A stretch of DNA of 45,896 nucleotides from Fibrobacteria bacterium (GTDB taxonomy: Bacteria; Fibrobacterota; Fibrobacteria; UBA11236). This document shows positions 30,073-38,364 of this stretch, piece after piece. The notes below the pieces were generated by a model. It made no database searches and had not been told where the DNA came from. It was given only the letters and a program-made list of their open reading frames with translations. The position numbers and the translations under genes are program-made. The stretch covers positions 1 through 45,896 of the forward strand of contig JAJNBB010000014.1 in assembly GCA_021155885.1 (NCBI GenBank). The letters run 5' to 3'. How positions within the stretch are numbered: position 1 is the first letter of the stretch; each line of letters opens with the position of its first letter.

Positions 30073-30807
30073 TCAAATTCCCATGCCCCCGTCGATCGAG
30101 AGCACCTGTCCGGTCAGGTAGGCCGATTCCTTCGAGGCGAGGTAGGCGGTCAGGTCGGCGATTTCCTGCGGAGTGCCCATGCGCCCCTGCGGGATCGAGG
30201 CCAGAATGCCGGTCTTTTGGGCCTCGGAAAGCACCGCGGTCATATCCGACTCAATGAATCCCGGGGCGATGGCGTTGCAGGTGATGCCGCGCGTGGCGAC
30301 TTCCTTCGCCGTGGCCTTGGTGAACCCGATGATGCCCGCTTTGGAGGCGGCGTAATTGGTCTGCCCCGCCTGCCCGTGCACGCCCACGATGGACGTCAGG
30401 TTCACGATGCGGCCGTAACGCGCCTTCATCATGATCTTGACGGCGGCGCGGCTGCACAAAAACACCGAGCGCAGGTTGACGCGGATCACTTCGTCGAAAT
30501 CCTCGTCCTTCATGCGCATCAGCAGGCCGTCGCGTGTGATGCCGGCGTTGTTCACGAGGATGTCGAGGCCGTCCAGGCCCTCGAAGAGCGCCTGGACGGC
30601 CGAGGCGTCGGCGATGTCGGCCGCGTGCGCGACGGTCGTCGCGCCGGTCTCGGCGGCGATTTTCTTGGCGGCCTCCTCGACGCCGGCGGCGCCCCTGGCC
30701 ACCAGGTGCACGGCCGCTCCCTGCGACGCGAGGCGGTGCGCGATGGCGTACCCTAGCCCGCGGCTCGCGCCGGTGACGACGGCGGTTTGTCCTTTGAGAT
30801 CTATCAT
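30073..30807 (-). CDS. fabG: 3-oxoacyl-ACP reductase
   Basis: A 244-residue SDR of fatty-acid elongation. It has TGASRGLG (residues 11-18), [10 protein letters not shown], the catalytic serine in LTSIVGVHG and Y-x-x-x-K in [16 protein letters not shown]. The C-terminus [14 protein letters not shown] is typical of FabG. AGGAGAA five to eleven bases upstream fixes the ATG at 30807. The position between fabD and acpP makes the FabG assignment firm, unlike the other SDRs in the window. Confidence 0.95.
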   Translation of the reverse strand: MIDLKGQTAVVTGASRGLGYAIAHRLASQGAAVHLVARGAAGVEEAAKKIAAETGATTVAHAADIADASAVQALFEGLDGLDILVNNAGITRDGLLMRMKDEDFDEVIRVNLRSVFLCSRAAVKIMMKARYGRIVNLTSIVGVHGQAGQTNYAASKAGIIGFTKATAKEVATRGITCNAIAPGFIESDMTAVLSEAQKTGILASIPQGRMGTPQEIADLTAYLASKESAYLTGQVLSIDGGMGI

Positions 30808-30842
30808 GGTTTTCTCCTGTACGGAGGGAAATTTAAAGAGGA

Positions 30843-30919
30843 ATGGCCGCAAAAGACCGCAAAGATTCAAAAAATTTCTTTGCGATCTTTGTGAATTCTT
30901 GCGTTCTTTGCGGTGAATT
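30843..30919. repeat. CGCAAAG-type hairpin in the fabG-fabD gap
   Basis: ATGGCCGCAAAAG (30843-30855, identical to 18077-18089) then ACCGCAAAGATTC. After a short AT core comes the complement (TTTCTTTGCGATCTTTG ... TTCTTTGCGG). The units are less regular than in other elements, but the CGCAAA core is the box found inside them. Confidence 0.65.
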
Positions 30920-30928
30920 GCGTTCGCG

Positions 30929-31840
30929 CTAAGCCAGGTCTTCCGGATTCTCCACCGGCGTCACCTTGATGTCGCGCGTGATGCCGCGCAAAAGGCCCAT
31001 CAGGACCTTGCCCGCGCCGATCTCGAGGCCCTCGGTCACTCCGAGTTCCTGCGCGCGCTGCATCGACTCGACCCAGCGGACCGGCGACGTAAGCTGCTTC
31101 AGCAGGCCGGCCTTGAGCGTCGCCGGATCGCTTTCCTCGCGCGCGGTGACGTTCTGGATCACGGGGATCTTGGGGGACGAGAAGGCCACGGCCTCGAGGC
31201 CGGGCTTAAAGCCCTCCACGGCGTAGTCCATGAGCGGAGAATGGAAGGCGCCGCTCACGGCGAGCCGCACCACCTTCTTCGCGCCCAGGTCGGCGCAGAG
31301 CTTCTCGGCCGCCTCGACGGCCGCGCTCTCGCCCGAGATCACGATCTGCGTCGTGCTGTTGAAGTTCGCGGCGACCACGGTCCCCGCCGGGGACGCGCCC
31401 GCGAGGGCCTCCTCCAGCTTGTCGCGCTCCAGTCCCAAAATCGCCGACATCGCGCCCGGCCTGGCCACGCCCGCCTTGGCCATCAGCTCGCCGCGCAGGC
31501 GCACGAGGCGCAGGCCGTCGGCGAAGGAAAACACCCCGGCCGCGCACAGCGCCGAATACTCGCCCAGGGAATGCCCGGCGGCGTAGTCCGCGGAGACCGA
31601 GCGTTCCTTGAGCCACGCGTGAGCCATCATCGACACCGTGAACAGCGCCGGCTGCGTATTGTCCGTCGAGGTCAGCTTCTCCTCGGGACCGTTCCACAGG
31701 ATGTCGGAGAGATCGAAGCCGAGCACGTCGTTGGCCTCGTCGAGAAGGCGCTTCGCGCCCGCGTGGGTCTCAGAAAGCTTTTTGCCCATGCCCAGGTATT
31801 GCGAACCCTGGCCGGGGAAGAGTAAGATGCGTTTGGTCAT
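30929..31840 (-). CDS. fabD: Malonyl-CoA:ACP transacylase
   Basis: A 303-residue acyltransferase. It has GQGSQYLGMG near the N-terminus, the nucleophile serine in AAGHSLGEYSALCAAG, the substrate arginine in VRLRGELM and the catalytic histidine in SGAFHSPLMDYA. It loads malonyl groups onto ACP for FabH and FabF. The ATG at 31840 gives the standard N-terminus MTKRILLFPGQGSQ; upstream in-frame codons lie in the 31849-31980 repeat. Two repeat elements flank it. Confidence 0.95.
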   Translation of the reverse strand: MTKRILLFPGQGSQYLGMGKKLSETHAGAKRLLDEANDVLGFDLSDILWNGPEEKLTSTDNTQPALFTVSMMAHAWLKERSVSADYAAGHSLGEYSALCAAGVFSFADGLRLVRLRGELMAKAGVARPGAMSAILGLERDKLEEALAGASPAGTVVAANFNSTTQIVISGESAAVEAAEKLCADLGAKKVVRLAVSGAFHSPLMDYAVEGFKPGLEAVAFSSPKIPVIQNVTAREESDPATLKAGLLKQLTSPVRWVESMQRAQELGVTEGLEIGAGKVLMGLLRGITRDIKVTPVENPEDLA

Positions 31841-31848
31841 AATGAAGA

Positions 31849-31980
31849 AGTTGTTGGTTGTTAGTTGTTGGTTGTTAGAAGCAGATTGGAAGCATGTTGC
31901 TTTTGGCCTTTGGATATAAGCGAAAAACGTGTCCTTGTTTTTGCGTTCTCCAACAACCAAGAACCAACAACTAACAACCT
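31849..31980. repeat. Heptad-armed hairpin, GTTGTTG type, between fabD and fabH
   Basis: The left arm 31849-31878 and right arm 31950-31980 are inverted (21 of 23 over the best register). The core has GTTTTTGCGTTCTC at 31937-31950, the complement of the AACGCAAAAAC box. It fills the whole gap between the fabD start and the fabH stop. Confidence 0.8.
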
Positions 31981-31987
31981 TTGGACC

Positions 31988-32959
31988 TCACCATCTTAAA
32001 ATGTTGCAGCCCCACGCCATGCCGCCGCCGACGGCGGCGAGGCCGACGAGCATGCCGGGCTTGAGCCGCCCGGCCTGTTCGGCCTCCTGGAGCGCCAGCG
32101 GCACGGACGCCGAGGAGGTATTGCCGAAGCGCTGGACGTTGACCACGACCTTGTCCTCGGGCAGGCCCAGCTTTTCGCCGATGGCGCCGAGGATGCGGAC
32201 GTTGGCCTGGTGGGCGACGAAGAGATCGAGATCTGCGGGCCCCAGGCCCTCGAGCGCCAGGGCGTCGGTCACGACGCGCGTGACCTCGGTGACGGCCACC
32301 TTGAACACCTGCTTGCCGTCCATGCGGATGCAGGATCCGCCGCCGTCCTTGCCGGCCGCGCTATTCAGAAGAGGGTCGAGATACAGGATGTCCGCGTAGG
32401 AGCCGTCACTGCGCAGCAGCGAGCGGATCACGCCGCGGTCCGCGGGACCGGCGCTGAGCACGGCCGCTCCGCCGGCGTCGCCGAAGAGGATGCAGGTGTT
32501 CCGGTCGGTCCAGTCCACGGCGCGCGAGAGGAGCTCGGCCCCGATCACGAGGACGTGCCGGCACTGGCCTGACTCGATCAGCAGGGAGGCGAGGTTGACG
32601 CCGTAGACGAAGCCCGAGCAGGCGGCAGTGATGTCGAAGGCGAAGGCGTTTTTCGCGCCGATCTTTTCCTGGATGATGCAGGCCACGGCCGGGAACTGCT
32701 TGTCGGGCACGATGGCGTTGACGATGATCGCGCCGACATCCTCGGGCTTCAGGCCCGCCTTCTCCAAAGCGTTCAGCGCGGCCCGCGCCCCGAGGTCGGA
32801 GGCCTTCAGCGGGCTGTCTTCGGGAAGGATGCGGCGCTCGCGGATGCCGGTGCGGGTGAGGATCCACTCGTCCGAAGTCTCGACCATGCGCTCGAGATCG
32901 GCGTTGGTGAGGACGTTGTCGGGATAGTACACCCCGAGGCCGCTGATGATGGCGCCCAT
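31988..32959 (-). CDS. fabH: 3-oxoacyl-ACP synthase III
   Basis: A 323-residue initiating condensing enzyme. The catalytic Cys lies in FDITAACSGFVYGV, the His in LFVAHQANVRI and the Asn in QRFGNTSSASVPLAL. The N-terminal ISGLGVYYPDNVLTN and WILTRTGIRERR are typical. AAGGAG about 15 bases upstream is somewhat distant. It condenses acetyl-CoA with malonyl-ACP. It lies between plsX and fabD as in the classic cluster. Confidence 0.96.
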   Translation of the reverse strand: MGAIISGLGVYYPDNVLTNADLERMVETSDEWILTRTGIRERRILPEDSPLKASDLGARAALNALEKAGLKPEDVGAIIVNAIVPDKQFPAVACIIQEKIGAKNAFAFDITAACSGFVYGVNLASLLIESGQCRHVLVIGAELLSRAVDWTDRNTCILFGDAGGAAVLSAGPADRGVIRSLLRSDGSYADILYLDPLLNSAAGKDGGGSCIRMDGKQVFKVAVTEVTRVVTDALALEGLGPADLDLFVAHQANVRILGAIGEKLGLPEDKVVVNVQRFGNTSSASVPLALQEAEQAGRLKPGMLVGLAAVGGGMAWGCNILRW

Positions 32960-32998
32960 CTGTTTAACCAGGCTCCTTTAAAAAGGCAGGTCCGCCGC

Positions 32999-33988
32999 CT
33001 AGGCGGTGGGGGTCTCTGCGTCCGCAAGTTGCGCGAGCTTCGCGGCGATCTTCTCCGTCACCCCGGCCGAGGCCTGGTGGAAAGCGGCCTCGAGGCCGTT
33101 CTTGATGGCCTTCGCATCGGCGCGGCCGTGGGTGATGAGGCCCGTGCCGTTCAGGCCGAGCAGAAGCGCGGCGCCGAAGTTGGAATAATCCCAGTCGTGC
33201 TCGAACTGGCGGCCCGCGTCCGAATCGACGGCGCCGAACAGCTTGAGATGGTATTCGTGGAAGCCTTCCATGAGCTTGAGCACCACGTTGCCGGTATAGC
33301 CCGGCGTGACGACGACGTCGACTTCGCCCTTGAGCAGGTCGCGGCCCTCGATGTTGCCGACGAAGTTCACCGGCGCCGTCTTCAGCAGCTGGTGCGCCTC
33401 CTGCAGCGACTCCGGGCCCTTCTTCTCTTCCTCGCCCATGTTCAGCAAGGCCACCGTGGGGTTCTCGCGCCCGAGCACGGCCTCGGCGTATACCGAGCCG
33501 CAAATGCCGAAATGAACCAAGGTCGCGGGCTTCTCGTCCACGTTCGCGCCGCAGTCGAGCACCACGGTCTTCTTGCCCAGGGCGGGCATCACGCAGGCGA
33601 TGGCGGGACGGGAGATCTGGCCCACGCGGCCGAGAATCATCAGGCAGGCCGCCATCATGGCGCCGGAGTTGCCGGCGGAGATGCTGGCCTGCACCTTGCC
33701 GGCCTTTTGCAGGCTGACGCAGGCGACCAGGCCCGAGTTGGGCTTGGTCTTCAATACCGCGGAGGGGGAATCATCCATGGCCACGAGGTCGGGCGCGTGA
33801 AAGACTTCGATGCCGGTGTCCGCGTCGGTCCAGCCGAGACGGGAAAGCTCCGCCTTGACAATGTCCTCGGGACCCGTCAGGACAATGCCGTAGCGGCCCG
33901 CGGCTCCACGAGCGGCAAGCACGGCACCTTCGACCACGGCGGAGGGCGCGTTGTCCCCCCCCATGGCGTCCAATCCGATTTTAATCAT
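32999..33988 (-). CDS. plsX: Phosphate acyltransferase
   Basis: A 329-residue enzyme that makes acyl-phosphate from acyl-ACP for phospholipid synthesis. The start IKIGLDAMGGDNAPSAVVEG, SAGNSGAMMAACLMILG and DVVVTPGYTGNVVLKLMEG are diagnostic. It is twelve bases downstream of rpmF and 39 bases upstream of fabH, so the run rpmF-plsX-fabH is one operon. Confidence 0.96.
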   Translation of the reverse strand: MIKIGLDAMGGDNAPSAVVEGAVLAARGAAGRYGIVLTGPEDIVKAELSRLGWTDADTGIEVFHAPDLVAMDDSPSAVLKTKPNSGLVACVSLQKAGKVQASISAGNSGAMMAACLMILGRVGQISRPAIACVMPALGKKTVVLDCGANVDEKPATLVHFGICGSVYAEAVLGRENPTVALLNMGEEEKKGPESLQEAHQLLKTAPVNFVGNIEGRDLLKGEVDVVVTPGYTGNVVLKLMEGFHEYHLKLFGAVDSDAGRQFEHDWDYSNFGAALLLGLNGTGLITHGRADAKAIKNGLEAAFHQASAGVTEKIAAKLAQLADAETPTA

Positions 33989-34000
33989 GGAACGTAGAAG

Positions 34001-34180
34001 CTACTCCGCCGGCTGGCGGACTTCAACGTTGGCGTAGAAACCGCAGTTTCCACAAACACGGTGCGCGCGCTGGTCCTGTCCGCAATGGGAACACTTGACG
34101 ACCGCGGGGGCCTCGAGAACCCAGTGCGTCCGGCGCTTGTCGCGGCGGGCCGTGGAGGTTTTTCTTTTAGGAACTGCCAT
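34001..34180 (-). CDS. rpmF: Ribosomal protein L32 (zinc-ribbon form)
   Basis: A 59-residue protein: AVPKRKTSTARRDKRRTHWV, then a four-cysteine zinc ribbon (KCSHCG ... VCGNCG), ending YANVEVRQPAE. Basic N-terminus and size are those of L32. All four cysteines are present, so this is the zinc-dependent (C+) form. GGGAGTTCTC upstream offers a ribosome site. It lies between DUF177 and plsX as in most bacteria. Confidence 0.95.
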   Translation of the reverse strand: MAVPKRKTSTARRDKRRTHWVLEAPAVVKCSHCGQDQRAHRVCGNCGFYANVEVRQPAE

Positions 34181-34220
34181 GAGAACTCCCTTAAATACTC
34201 ACAAGAATCACAATGTCGAT

Positions 34221-34790
34221 TCAGGTTTTTCCAGGATTCGGCTTATCAGAGCCGTCTTGACCGGAAACATCCTTTAAATTTCCGAGTTTCGCCCATCGGG
34301 GGTCCACTCCAGCCTCTTTTTTAGGCGTAGGGGCCAGAACGGCCGGCCGCCCGCATTGAACGCAGCGTCCCGCCGCGTCCACATCCGGAAGAGGGTGCAA
34401 ATTATAATTTAATACGACCTGTTCCGCAATAATGGCGTTCAAGGGAACCTCGGTCACATCGGGGCCTAATTTGGCCTGATAATCCTCCACCCCCTGGTCC
34501 TCGTCGTCCACCCAATCCAGCCCCGTCGAGGGCTTCCGGTTGAGTAAAACGTTGAATTTCAGCTCAAACGGCTGTAAAAAAGGCTCCAGGCAACGCCCGC
34601 ACTCCACGCTCAGCACCCCTTCGGCTTCCGCTTGCGCCAGGAAGGAATCCCCTTCCAGGGGCAAAACCTCGAGGTTCACGGTGATTTTCCCGGTCACGCC
34701 CGATTCGGCCAATTCCGGCATATTCGCCGCTTCGTCCTCCAATCGGAGCGAAACGGGGTCTTTCCCCAACGTGTATAAAGCAAGAATCAT
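34221..34790 (-). CDS. DUF177/YceD family protein
   Basis: A 189-residue protein. The conserved VECGRCLEPFLQPFELKFN motif and the VPLNAIIAEQVVLNYNLHPLP segment, plus a second CxxC (RCVQCGRP) and the rpmF-adjacent position, define the YceD/DUF177 family, implicated in 23S rRNA accumulation and ribosome assembly. The ATG at 34790 follows TATCTT by six bases with no ribosome site, so the transcript of this ribosome/fatty-acid operon probably starts at or beside the start codon. Confidence 0.9.
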   Translation of the reverse strand: MILALYTLGKDPVSLRLEDEAANMPELAESGVTGKITVNLEVLPLEGDSFLAQAEAEGVLSVECGRCLEPFLQPFELKFNVLLNRKPSTGLDWVDDEDQGVEDYQAKLGPDVTEVPLNAIIAEQVVLNYNLHPLPDVDAAGRCVQCGRPAVLAPTPKKEAGVDPRWAKLGNLKDVSGQDGSDKPNPGKT

Positions 34791-34879
34791 GAATTAAAGA
34801 TAGCAGAAACGCGGAGCCGCGTTTGGGCGCCTGGGTGGCGCGGCCGCAGGGTCGAAGGCGCTTCCAGGGAATTGAAAAA

Positions 34880-34962
34880 GGACGGGGGACGGGAGTAGGG
34901 GGACGGGGGAAAACAAAAACCGTTCCCCGACTCCCGTCCCCCGTCCCCCGTCCCCCGTCCCC
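34880..34962. repeat. Heptad-armed hairpin, GGGGGAC type
   Basis: The left arm 34880-34910 and right arm 34923-34962 are built of GGGGGAC/GTCCCCC units around AAAACAAAAACCG. It lies between the divergent DUF177 and Wzi starts. The very G-rich strand could also form quadruplexes (inference). Confidence 0.78.
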
Positions 34963-34983
34963 TGCTTTCTACTCTTCCCCTCC

Positions 34984-36645
34984 ATGTCCTTTCGCTTTTT
35001 ACTGCCGTTGCTCCTGGCATCTTCCGCGGTTTTCTCCACTCCCGTCGAAGTCTCGCACCCCGTCGCCGGGTTCCTGCGCCGCCTCGAGGAAAAGGGCCTG
35101 ATCCGGCCGGGTTTCTGGAACACGCTTCCGCGCAGCGAAGCCGAGGTCGCCTCGGCCTTGGAACAGGCGCGTCAAAAGGAGTCCTCCCTCACCGCCTGGG
35201 ACCGTCGCCGGCTCGAGCGCTACCTGAACGAGTTCGACCCGGCGCGCCGGACGACGCGCCTCCGGTACCGGGATTCCCTTTTCTCGGTGCGCGGCCGGAT
35301 CGAATTGTTCCTGAGCGGGTCGCGGCGCGATTCGCTGCCGCGCGCCGAATACTACGCCTCGGGCGGGCTCACTCCCGGGGTGGACGCCACCTACGGAGAG
35401 AAGACGTATTTCACCGCCTCGGCCCTCATCGGCGGCATGGAAAGAAACGAAAGCGACCGGTTCGTCGCCCATTATGACCCGCAGCGCGGCCTTCCCTACA
35501 ACACCAACCGCGCCGGGCAGTCGGGAACTCCCCAAGGCGTGAGCACCTTCGACGGTTTCCGCACGGTACTGGGATTCGGGGACGCGCACGTAAAGCTCGA
35601 GGCCGGCCAGGATTGGAATCAATGGGGCCCGGGTCAATGGCAACATGCGACGCTGGGCGCCCGCCCCTGGATCTGGGCGAGCGACTCTCTGCCTCCCAGC
35701 GGCGCGGGATCGCAGATAGGCTTCAACGGGAGCGACACCACCTTCATGCGCGCGCGTCGCGGCTACCGTTATCCCGGCGAAGGGCCCCCGCTTCCCCAAA
35801 TTCGCCTGCGCATCGGGGGCGACCGCTGGGAGTATTCCAAAATCGTGGCGCGGCGCATGGGCCTGACCAAGGAGTCGTCCGCCTACCTGGTCGCGCATCG
35901 CCTGCAATTCCGGTTAGGGGACTGGAAGTTCGCGGGCACCGAAATGCTCGTCGTGGGCGATCGTTCGCTGGACGAGCTTTCGCTGGTGCCGGGCATTCCC
36001 CTGAAAATGCTCGAGCATTCTTCGGGCGACCAGGACAACTCGGCCATGGCCGCCGACGTCGAATGGACCTGGCGCGGCCGCGGCCGCGTGTACGGCGAAT
36101 TATTCCTGGATGACTTCAGCGGCCCTCCCCTGAATTTCTGGGGCAACAAATTCGCCTGGGTCCTGGGAGCGTCCTTCCAGGATCCCTTCGGTCTTCCCAG
36201 CGAGGTTCACCTCGAATACGCGCACGTCGATCCTTGGGTATACGGGCATCACCTCGAGAACACCAGCATGCAAAGCTATGGGGCCTTGCTCGGAAGCTCG
36301 CTCCCGCCCAACTCGCATGCCGTCATCGCCTCCGCCTCGTTTCCCCTGCCGCTGGGACTGGAGGGGGTGGCCGAATGGCATTTCCGCCAGCGCGACCTGA
36401 AATCGCACGGCAGTTCGATTTTCGAGGACTTCTATCTGAATGTTCCGCCCGCCGATACCAAGGAATTCCTCGCGCGGGACGTGGAGACCCGGAACGAGTT
36501 CCTGCTCTCCGGGGAGTTGAACTGGGACCGCTATCTGCGGTTTCGCGGAGGCGTGGGTGCGTTGTGGGTCGACAACTGGCGCGGGCACGCGGGCGAATCC
36601 CTGGTGACCCCGTCGCTTTTCGGCGAACTGTATTTGCGCTATTAA
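34984..36645 (+). CDS. Capsule-assembly Wzi-family outer-membrane protein
   Basis: A 553-residue beta-barrel protein with a signal peptide (FRFLLPLLLASSAVFSTPVE). A helical N-terminal part (HPVAGFLRRLEEKGLIRPGF) precedes many amphipathic strands, including GFGDAHVKLEAGQDWNQWGP, DVEWTWRGRGRVYGELFLDD and the aromatic strand end ELYLRY, which is the Wzi pattern. Wzi anchors capsular polysaccharide at the outer membrane. No polymer genes are adjacent. A -10-like TACTCT (34970-34975) lies eight bases before the ATG. It is followed by the dihaem lipoprotein gene after 13 bases. Confidence 0.75.
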   Translation: MSFRFLLPLLLASSAVFSTPVEVSHPVAGFLRRLEEKGLIRPGFWNTLPRSEAEVASALEQARQKESSLTAWDRRRLERYLNEFDPARRTTRLRYRDSLFSVRGRIELFLSGSRRDSLPRAEYYASGGLTPGVDATYGEKTYFTASALIGGMERNESDRFVAHYDPQRGLPYNTNRAGQSGTPQGVSTFDGFRTVLGFGDAHVKLEAGQDWNQWGPGQWQHATLGARPWIWASDSLPPSGAGSQIGFNGSDTTFMRARRGYRYPGEGPPLPQIRLRIGGDRWEYSKIVARRMGLTKESSAYLVAHRLQFRLGDWKFAGTEMLVVGDRSLDELSLVPGIPLKMLEHSSGDQDNSAMAADVEWTWRGRGRVYGELFLDDFSGPPLNFWGNKFAWVLGASFQDPFGLPSEVHLEYAHVDPWVYGHHLENTSMQSYGALLGSSLPPNSHAVIASASFPLPLGLEGVAEWHFRQRDLKSHGSSIFEDFYLNVPPADTKEFLARDVETRNEFLLSGELNWDRYLRFRGGVGALWVDNWRGHAGESLVTPSLFGELYLRY

Positions 36646-36658
36646 GCGCCGGCGCCCC

Positions 36659-38356
36659 ATGAAACGCAGCTTCCCCCGCTTCCCGGCAGCGCTTTTGGCG
36701 GGGTATCTGGCATCCTGCGGGACGGCCTTCACGGCGTTTCATTTTTTCGATCCGGCCGACACGGCGGCGGTCCCCAAGCTTCTCTCGCAGACGGGGCTTT
36801 ACACCGACATCGCCGCCAAGGTTCCCGACACCGCGCTCAAATACTTCGACCTCAATGCCCCGCTTTGGTCCGACGGCGCCGCGAAGCAGCGTTGGATGAT
36901 CCTTCCGCCGGGAAAACAGGTCCTTTACGAGGATACCACGGACCTGTTCGAGTACCCCGACAGCACGGTGTTCGTGAAGACCTTCCTGCTCGACCGGGTC
37001 ACCGGCGACAGCACGACGCGGCGTTATTGGGAGACGCGCCTGCTCGTTCACCGGAAGAGCGCGCAGGGAATCGGGACCTGGCACGGCTTCTCGTACCGAT
37101 GGAACGGCTCCGCCACCGAGGCGCGCCTCGTCTCCCTCGAAACCGGTTTCGACACCGTGTTCCATGGGTACACGCAGGGGCTTTCCGGGCCGGGAAGCTA
37201 CAGGAAATGGCATTTTCCCTCGCGCCAGGATTGCGACCGATGCCATATCCAGAACGACGGCGGAGGCATCGCCCCGCGGACCATTCTGGGGTTTTTCCCG
37301 GCCCAGCTGAAGCGTCCCGCGCCCTTGCAGCCTTCTCTCTCCCAAATCGAGTGGCTGTTCAACCGCGGCGCGTTCACGGGAACCGGTCCCACCGCCGCCC
37401 AGTCGGCCCGGCGGTGGAAGAACATCCTGGATCCCATTCCGGCTTCGCTGTCTTCGGAAGAGCGCTTCCGCGTGATCGACACCATGGCCCGCTCGTATAT
37501 CGCCGCCAATTGTTCCGGCTGCCACAGCCGGCGCGGCATGCCCCGGTCCGATGCGCCCGAGAACGTGAACTACGATTTTTACGACCTCGTTCCCCGCATC
37601 GAAATGGGCCTCCTGACCGTCACGAAGTCGATGGACCTGAACGTCGAGGACACCGTTTCCGGGGAATTCAAGGGGCGCCTTTATTACCTCGACGCGGTGG
37701 GCCGCTCGGGCCTTTCGTCCTTGCCCGGAGCGGTGTGGGACATGGAGCAACCCGGTTCCGGGGTTCCCGTGCTGGTCTACCCGGGCTTCCCTTCTTATTC
37801 CACGGTGCTCTTTCGCCAGTGGGTCCGGCAAACCCCGGCGCGCGATTCAGCCGACATGGCCCGAAGGCTCGCCTCCGCGGACGCCCAGGGCTGGGGCGCC
37901 TGGATCTTTTCCAAACCGTGGGGCACGCCGGGCTGGTTCCAACTCCTGGAGCAGCACGGAGTGGCCGCCGGCGACGTTCTGGAATACGAAGAACTCCACG
38001 ATGCCATGCCCCCCGTGCCCGTCAGCTTCATTCCCGACGTGGAGGCGATGAAGATCCTGGGCGAATGGGTCAAGGCTTACCGCACGCTCCAGATCGTAGA
38101 CAGCAGCCGCATCATCACGGGCGTTCTCCAGGGCGGGAACGGAACGGCCGCGCGTCCCGCCCTGCGCTTTCACAACGGCATGGTCCTCGTGCCGCCGGGG
38201 TGGAAGGCCCGTCCCGAACTGCTAAGCCCCGCGGGCCGCCGGCACGCGCTCCTGTCCGCCGGGCCCGGACGCTACGCCCTTCCCGCGCGGTTGCCATCCG
38301 GCATCTATTGGGTGCGCGCGGGCGGGCTTTCCCTGCGCGTCGCGGTTCTCCGCTAG
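36659..38356 (+). CDS. Dihaem c-type lipoprotein, SO2930/TIGR03806-like
   Basis: A 565-residue exported protein. The signal ends in a lipobox (YLASC). LSQTGLYTDIAAKVPDTALK, YFDLNAPLWSDGAAKQRWM and LPPGK match the TIGR03806 family of large haem proteins. Two CxxCH motifs are visible (CDRCH and CSGCH). The last ~90 residues are an added beta-rich domain. Family function is unknown; a redox role in the periplasm is implied by the haem sites. It is probably co-transcribed with the Wzi-like gene. Confidence 0.78.
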   Translation: MKRSFPRFPAALLAGYLASCGTAFTAFHFFDPADTAAVPKLLSQTGLYTDIAAKVPDTALKYFDLNAPLWSDGAAKQRWMILPPGKQVLYEDTTDLFEYPDSTVFVKTFLLDRVTGDSTTRRYWETRLLVHRKSAQGIGTWHGFSYRWNGSATEARLVSLETGFDTVFHGYTQGLSGPGSYRKWHFPSRQDCDRCHIQNDGGGIAPRTILGFFPAQLKRPAPLQPSLSQIEWLFNRGAFTGTGPTAAQSARRWKNILDPIPASLSSEERFRVIDTMARSYIAANCSGCHSRRGMPRSDAPENVNYDFYDLVPRIEMGLLTVTKSMDLNVEDTVSGEFKGRLYYLDAVGRSGLSSLPGAVWDMEQPGSGVPVLVYPGFPSYSTVLFRQWVRQTPARDSADMARRLASADAQGWGAWIFSKPWGTPGWFQLLEQHGVAAGDVLEYEELHDAMPPVPVSFIPDVEAMKILGEWVKAYRTLQIVDSSRIITGVLQGGNGTAARPALRFHNGMVLVPPGWKARPELLSPAGRRHALLSAGPGRYALPARLPSGIYWVRAGGLSLRVAVLR

Positions 38357-38364
38357 GCGCCCGG

